This document shows positions 33,006-37,120 of a DNA stretch of 37,120 nucleotides, in pieces. The notes below the pieces were generated by a model, which saw only the letters and a list, made by a program, of their open reading frames with translations, did no database searches and was not told where the DNA came from. Both the position numbers and the translations under genes were made by a program. Position 1 is the first letter of the stretch, and each line of letters begins with the position of its first letter. The DNA is from Acidobacteriaceae bacterium (GTDB lineage Bacteria > Acidobacteriota > Terriglobia > Bryobacterales > Bryobacteraceae), in the NCBI GenBank assembly GCA_019233375.1, contig JAFAMM010000178.1:1-37120 (forward strand). Direction: 5' to 3'.

Positions 33006-34683
33006 GCCTCAGCCCGCGGAAGACAGCCGAAAGAGTATTTTTCGATTCAGGGATGCCCGCATATGCAGCTACCGCGAAGTAAACGATCCCGTAAGCGGGT
33101 AAAACCACTGCCGCGACGACAACCGGATGTGCTGTTTCCACCACAGTTTTGAGCCAATAGCCCAAAGCGGCGGCGAGAACGGCCGCGCTCCAAAGCTTCA
33201 AGGTGAAGGCGACCGGAAGAGGGGTGCGGCCGATGCGCCGGCCAAGGGCATGGCGCAAAAGTGTGAATTCGACCCAGCCCGCAATTCCCGCCGACGCGGT
33301 CAAGCCTGCGACTCCCCACCGCTGCTCGATTCCGAGCCACCGCGGCACCCAGAACGCGAACATCAGGCCGAGTGCTGTCGTCAGCGCTACGCGGATAATA
33401 GCGAAACGTAATGGCGTGCGCGTGTCAAGCAGCGCATAAAACCCGGACGAGTACAGCCGTCCAAGCGAAGTAGCAAGCAATCCGATCGCTGAGCCCGCAA
33501 TCACGGACCAGACGTAGACGGAGCCGGCGTGTTGGAAACGGCCGGTTTGATATAGAGCCGCGACAAGAACATCGCCCAGCGCAAGAAACGCGACGGCCGA
33601 GGGAATGATGAAGAATGCGATGCGGCGAAGCCCGGCGGTCAGGCGCGATCGCAGCGTGGCCGCGACTTCTTCTTCATTCCCGATCGCGCTCGAGAGCGCG
33701 GGTAACTCAGCGGCGGATATCGACATGCTGAACAGGCTGACAGGCAGAATCGAAATCACCTGGCCATAACCTAACGCGGCCACCGCGCCGGTCGGCAAGT
33801 TGCTCGCGATCATCTGGTCAATGTAGGAACTGATCTGCACAACGCCGCGGCTGACGAAGATGGGACCAAAATTCTGCATCACCGTGCGAACATGCTCGGA
33901 GTGCCAGTCGAGCGCTGGACGAAAGTGAGGTAACAGCCTTAGCACTGAGGGCAGCTGCACGAGAAACTGCAAGACGCTGCCGGCGACGTAACCCCACGCC
34001 ACATAAAGCACCAGCGGATCTTCCGGCACGTGGCGGCCGAAATAAATCGACACGGCGATAATGGCGGCATTCAGGGCAACCGGAGCGGCGTAAGAAAGCA
34101 GAAAGCGGCGGTGGCTGTTCAAAACCCCCAGGCACCAAGCGCTCATCACGAGCAGGCCCGTACCGGGAAACAGGATTCGGACGATGTGAATCGTCAGATC
34201 GCGCTTATATCCGTGGAACCCGGGCGCAATGAAATCGATCAAATACGGAGTCGATACCACCCCGAGCGTCACGAGCACGGAACACAAAAGCGCTAAGATC
34301 CCGAAGACGCCGGCGGCAAGATCATCCGCGTCTTCATCTTGCTGGCGCGCCCGCAACTTAGCATAGACGGTAACAAAAGACGCGGACAGAACGCCCTCTC
34401 CGAAGAGGTTTGCCAGCAGATTCGGAATTCGGATAGCTGCTCGAAACGCATCGGCAACAACGGAATCAACGCCAAAATAATGGCCGATCACACGTTCCCG
34501 AATGAGGCCAGAGATGCGGCTGACCAGAATGCCCGCTGCGACTCTGGAGGAGCCGCCACCCGTCCGGCGAGCGGCTGCTCGTTCTGTTTGGGCTGTCGCA
34601 ACGGCAGCCGCTGTTTGCTCCGGAGCAGCCCTGTCAGAGCCGGCTGATTTGCGGCGATTGGGGATTCGGATACGAACTTGCAA
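32995..34683 (-). CDS. murJ: MurJ, lipid II flippase
   Basis: This inner-membrane transporter flips lipid II for peptidoglycan synthesis. The 562-residue protein has a basic, Ala-rich N-terminal tail (about 48 residues) before VAAGILVSRISGLIRERVIGHYFGV. ADAFRAAIRIPNLLANLFGEGVLSASFVTVYAKL follows, the characteristic MviN/MurJ opening. About 14 membrane segments run to GYWLKTVVETAHPVVVAAVVLPAYGIVYFAV. Conserved features include QISSYIDQMIASNLPTGAVAALGYGQ and GFYALLDTRTPLRFAI. Translation starts at TTG 34683. The long polar N-terminal tail is unusual, and a downstream start is possible. It is divergent from the protease gene (79 bp). Confidence 0.95.
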   Translation of the reverse strand: MQVRIRIPNRRKSAGSDRAAPEQTAAAVATAQTERAAARRTGGGSSRVAAGILVSRISGLIRERVIGHYFGVDSVVADAFRAAIRIPNLLANLFGEGVLSASFVTVYAKLRARQQDEDADDLAAGVFGILALLCSVLVTLGVVSTPYLIDFIAPGFHGYKRDLTIHIVRILFPGTGLLVMSAWCLGVLNSHRRFLLSYAAPVALNAAIIAVSIYFGRHVPEDPLVLYVAWGYVAGSVLQFLVQLPSVLRLLPHFRPALDWHSEHVRTVMQNFGPIFVSRGVVQISSYIDQMIASNLPTGAVAALGYGQVISILPVSLFSMSISAAELPALSSAIGNEEEVAATLRSRLTAGLRRIAFFIIPSAVAFLALGDVLVAALYQTGRFQHAGSVYVWSVIAGSAIGLLATSLGRLYSSGFYALLDTRTPLRFAIIRVALTTALGLMFAFWVPRWLGIEQRWGVAGLTASAGIAGWVEFTLLRHALGRRIGRTPLPVAFTLKLWSAAVLAAALGYWLKTVVETAHPVVVAAVVLPAYGIVYFAVAAYAGIPESKNTLSAVFRGLRLKL

Positions 34684-34695
34684 TAGCGATCTTCT

Positions 34696-34739
34696 GTGAG
34701 GTTAGCAAGTCTTGCGAATTTTACGTGAGGTGGTTAGCA
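34696..34739. promoter_or_regulatory. Repeats in the murJ/protease divergent promoter region
   Basis: Two imperfect direct repeats, GTGAGGTTAGCA (34696-34707) and GTGAGGTGGTTAGCA (34725-34739), flank a perfect short inverted repeat GCAAG-T-CTTGC (34705-34715). With 79 bases between two divergent starts this could be a shared control site. No known operator is recognised. Confidence 0.35.
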
Positions 34740-34762
34740 TCCAAGCAGTAAAGGAAGGCAGG

Positions 34763-36232
34763 ATGAACTTGAGAGCCGTCTGGCGCAGTGTGTTGGCGCT
34801 GACTATCGTGGGATTTCCTCTTACGGCGGGACAGGCGAGCGGAGGAGCAAGCCACCCACAGACGGATGCCGGACCGGCCGTGCCGAGGCCGGAGAAGATG
34901 GATGTTCTGAAACAGTTCAGCAGCTCGTTTGAAGAGTTGTCACAGCGTTCAGGACGGGCCGTCGTGCAGATCTTCGTTCGCAGCTACAGCACCGCGGGTG
35001 ATGAAGGCGAAAACAACGGCCAGCTTCTGACTGCCGAAAACAGCAGCGGGTCAGGGATCATTCTCACGGCCGATGGATACATTCTCACGAACGCGCATGT
35101 AGTCAAGAATGCGCATGCGGTGAAGGTTCAACTGAATGTTCGGGCCGAGGCGGAAGCGCGGGAACTCGGAGACCGAACGCTGAAGCGGCCGCTCGCCGGG
35201 CACATCGTCGGAGTCGATCGCGATAGCGATCTGGCCGTGATCAAAATAGACAAAACGAATCTGCCGTACCTGTCGTTCGGGAACTCAGACGAATTGAAGC
35301 AGGGCGAGATTGTGCTGGCGCTCGGGAACCCGCTTGGCCTCGACAACTCCGTCAGCATGGGCGTGGTGAGTGCCGTTTCGCGGCAGGTCAAGCCTGACGA
35401 TCCCATGGTCTACATACAGACTGACGCCCCGATCAACCCCGGCAATAGCGGCGGCCCGTTACTCGATACAGACGGGCGCGTGATCGGCATCAACACCTTC
35501 ATCCTCACTCAATCGGGCGGGAGCGAGGGCATCGGCTTCGCCATCCCGAGCAACATCGCCAAAGACGTCTACACTCAGCTGCGGACGCAGGGGCATGTGC
35601 ATCGCTCACAACTCGGAATCGTCGCCGAGACAATTACGCCCGCCATGGCGGACGGCCTGTCGCTCGAAACGGATCACGGTGTCATCGTTTCCGACGTATC
35701 GCCCGATGGCGCTGCGGCCCACGGCGGACTGAAAGCAGATGACATTGTCGTTGGGCTTAATGGCAAGCCGGTCACAAGTCTCCATCAACTCGAAGCGAAC
35801 GTGTACCGCATGACGCCCGGTACGAAGATCACCATACGCGTCCAGCGCGGAGCAGAGCAGCTCGACGTACCGATCGTGACGGAAGAGCAGGAGGGCGCGC
35901 AGTTGGATGCGCTGGCCGACATGATGGACCCGGTGCAAAACGTCGTGCCACAACTGGGCATTGTTGGCTTAAATATCACGAAAGAAGTGCTCGCGTTGAT
36001 GCCCGAACTCCGGCGCCCGTCCGGCGTAGTTGTGGCTGCAAGACAGGCCAGTGCACCATATTCCGGCCCGGCGCTTCAAGTGGGCGATGTTGTTTACGGC
36101 GTGAACCGCCAGGTGGTGACCAGCGTTGCAGCCTTGAAACAAGTCTTGCAGAACTTGAAGCCGGGTGCGCCGGCGGTGTTGACGGTCGAACGCGAAGGCC
36201 GCCTTCTATACGTGCCGTTGGAACTTGATTAG
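34763..36232 (+). CDS. HtrA/Deg-family periplasmic serine protease with two PDZ domains
   Basis: This protein degrades or refolds damaged envelope proteins. From ATG 34763 the product has 489 residues: a signal peptide (NLRAVWRSVLALTIVGFPLTAGQA), a trypsin-like domain with triad H112 (TNAHVV), D156 (DSDLAVIKI) and S229 (GNSGGP), then two PDZ domains (about 295-380, with GVIVSDVSPDGAAAHGGLKADDIVVGLNGKPV, and about 395-488, with GVVVAARQASAPYSGPALQVGDVVYGVNRQ). AAGGA lies seven bases upstream. The track start at 34712 adds 17 residues before the signal peptide and is less likely. The gene lies next to murJ and not far from the Tol-Pal operon, consistent with envelope quality control. Confidence 0.95.
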   Translation: MNLRAVWRSVLALTIVGFPLTAGQASGGASHPQTDAGPAVPRPEKMDVLKQFSSSFEELSQRSGRAVVQIFVRSYSTAGDEGENNGQLLTAENSSGSGIILTADGYILTNAHVVKNAHAVKVQLNVRAEAEARELGDRTLKRPLAGHIVGVDRDSDLAVIKIDKTNLPYLSFGNSDELKQGEIVLALGNPLGLDNSVSMGVVSAVSRQVKPDDPMVYIQTDAPINPGNSGGPLLDTDGRVIGINTFILTQSGGSEGIGFAIPSNIAKDVYTQLRTQGHVHRSQLGIVAETITPAMADGLSLETDHGVIVSDVSPDGAAAHGGLKADDIVVGLNGKPVTSLHQLEANVYRMTPGTKITIRVQRGAEQLDVPIVTEEQEGAQLDALADMMDPVQNVVPQLGIVGLNITKEVLALMPELRRPSGVVVAARQASAPYSGPALQVGDVVYGVNRQVVTSVAALKQVLQNLKPGAPAVLTVEREGRLLYVPLELD

Positions 36233-36266
36233 CGCGTGGCAAGTGCTTCAATCACCCACTGCGCTA
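36230..36266 (+). terminator. Weak stem-loop after the protease gene
   Basis: TAGCGC, which includes the stop codon, pairs with GCGCTA at 36261-36266, with a few more imperfect TGG/CCA pairs inside. There is no T-run, so it may be a Rho-dependent or attenuator-type structure, or chance. Confidence 0.2.
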
Positions 36267-36282
36267 GGGTAGAAGCAGAAGA

Positions 36283-37120
36283 ATGAGCACCGGTCCTGTT
36301 TCCACCTTCATCAAGCATCATTTTCGCCACTTCAACGCCGTAGCTCTTGTCGAGGCATCACAGGCTTACATCGATCACTTGGGGAGAGGCGGGACAATGT
36401 TTCTCACGCTCGCGGGAGCGATGAGTACGGCGGAGCTGGGTGTTTCTCTTGCCGAGATGATCCGCCGGGATAAGATTCACGGAATTTCATGCACCGGGGC
36501 CAACCTCGAAGAAGACGTGTTCAATCTAGTTGCGCATGACTTTTATGAGCGCGTACCGCACTGGCGCGATCTGAAACCCGAAGATGAGCAGCAGCTGCTC
36601 GATCGTCATATGAATCGTGTGACCGACACTTGCATTCCTGAAGAAGAGGCCATGCGGCGCATCGAGAGTGTCATTCTCGAGGAGTGGGTAAACGCGGATA
36701 AGAAGGGCGAACGTTCCTTCCCACACCAATTCTTCTATCGCATCCTCCGCTCCCCTGATTTGCAGAAGAGCTTCCAAATTGACGTGAAGGACAGCTGGCT
36801 CTACGCTGCTATGGAGCGGAATCTGCCAATCTTCGTGCCCGGATGGGAAGATTCTACGCTCGGCAATATGTATGCCGGCCATTGCATCGCGGGCGATGTA
36901 AAAAACGTCCATACGGTACGCACGGGCATTGAATATATGATGGCCCTGGCCGAGTGGTATCAAACTGCGGTGAAGAACAGTTCTATCGGCTTCTTTCAGA
37001 TCGGCGGCGGCATCGCGGGCGATTTCCCGATCTGTGTCGTGCCCATGCTCCGCCAGGATCTCGCAAGACGAGATACGCCGCTGTGGGGCTATTTCTGCCA
37101 GATCAGCGATTCAACGACCA
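36283..37120 (+). CDS. Deoxyhypusine-synthase-family protein, 5' part (cut by window edge)
   Basis: Eukaryotic and archaeal deoxyhypusine synthase uses NAD and spermidine to modify a lysine of eIF5A. Bacterial relatives act on other acceptors or are uncharacterised. The ORF runs open from ATG 36283 to the window end (279 full codons), so the track did not list it. The family pattern is clear: FLTLAGAMSTAELGVSLAEMIR, HGISCTGANLEEDVFNLVAH, SWLYAAMERNLPIFVPGWEDSTLGNMYAGH, and the glycine-rich NAD-binding stretch IGFFQIGGGIAGDFPICVVPML. The catalytic lysine region lies beyond the window and cannot be judged. An AGAAGA sequence just before the ATG is a weak ribosome binding site. The gene starts 50 bp after the protease gene on the same strand and could be co-transcribed with it. 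Confidence 0.92.
   Translation, partial: MSTGPVSTFIKHHFRHFNAVALVEASQAYIDHLGRGGTMFLTLAGAMSTAELGVSLAEMIRRDKIHGISCTGANLEEDVFNLVAHDFYERVPHWRDLKPEDEQQLLDRHMNRVTDTCIPEEEAMRRIESVILEEWVNADKKGERSFPHQFFYRILRSPDLQKSFQIDVKDSWLYAAMERNLPIFVPGWEDSTLGNMYAGHCIAGDVKNVHTVRTGIEYMMALAEWYQTAVKNSSIGFFQIGGGIAGDFPICVVPMLRQDLARRDTPLWGYFCQISDSTT

Noticed and set aside
1-37120. CRISPR arrays, insertion sequences, tRNA/rRNA genes, prophage or defence islands
   Set aside because: No spaced direct repeats, transposase motifs, tRNA cloverleaf or phage genes were seen on reading both strands by eye; a tRNAscan or ISfinder search would be decisive.

Overview
The window is a GC-rich, gene-dense bacterial chromosome segment with about 26 protein genes, one decayed gene and no rRNA, tRNA, CRISPR array or insertion sequence that I could see. 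The content points to a Gram-negative with an outer membrane (TonB-dependent receptor, complete Tol-Pal operon). It most resembles an Acidobacterium of the Solibacter/Bryobacter type: long BNR/sortilin-like protein, Tat-exported Gfo/Idh/MocA oxidoreductase, ECF sigma/anti-sigma/DUF4097 operon, and a Ser/Thr kinase of the kinase-TPR style common in that phylum. This assignment is inference from gene style, not from a marker gene.

Layout. 1-980 (-) is the N-terminal part of a TonB-dependent receptor. 1353-3840 (+) holds a PPK2 polyphosphate kinase and a Tat-exported Gfo/Idh/MocA oxidoreductase. 8156-3854 (-) is an overlapping four-gene envelope-stress-like operon: AsmA-like protein, ECF sigma factor, zinc-finger anti-sigma factor, DUF4097 repeat protein. 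8265-11414 (+) is a secreted protein with about eleven Asp-box (BNR) repeats, divergent from that operon. 11538-16168 (+) is an ABC ATPase followed by a giant permease fused to an M1 zinc aminopeptidase. 16300-17180 is a triply damaged Ser/Thr kinase pseudogene. 17276-18574 is a FucP-type sugar/H+ symporter. 18710-20793 holds an OmpR-type response regulator and a histidine kinase that face each other and overlap tail to tail. 20980-22920 is a short unknown ORF, a FAD-dependent oxidoreductase and a YceI protein in one translationally coupled unit. 22995-23162 is a 55-residue unknown small protein. 23360-24895 is a secreted GH32 fructan/sucrose hydrolase.

30030-24902 (-) is a complete tolQ-tolR-tolA-tolB-pal-cpoB operon in classical order. 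Divergent from it is recN, then ackA; murJ is convergent with ackA. A HtrA/Deg serine protease diverges from murJ, and the window closes with the 5' part of a deoxyhypusine-synthase-family gene.

Most of the right half is cell-envelope maintenance (Tol-Pal, MurJ, HtrA). The left half combines envelope stress sensing (sigma/anti-sigma), a transporter-peptidase machine and nutrient acquisition. The points most worth a second look are the transporter-M1 fusion, the convergently overlapping two-component pair, the kinase pseudogene, the 55-residue small protein with an acidic DxDxDG tail, the palindrome and paired TATAAT boxes between tolQ and recN, and a deoxyhypusine-synthase relative in a bacterium. 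I do not see a clearly new defence or mobile system here.
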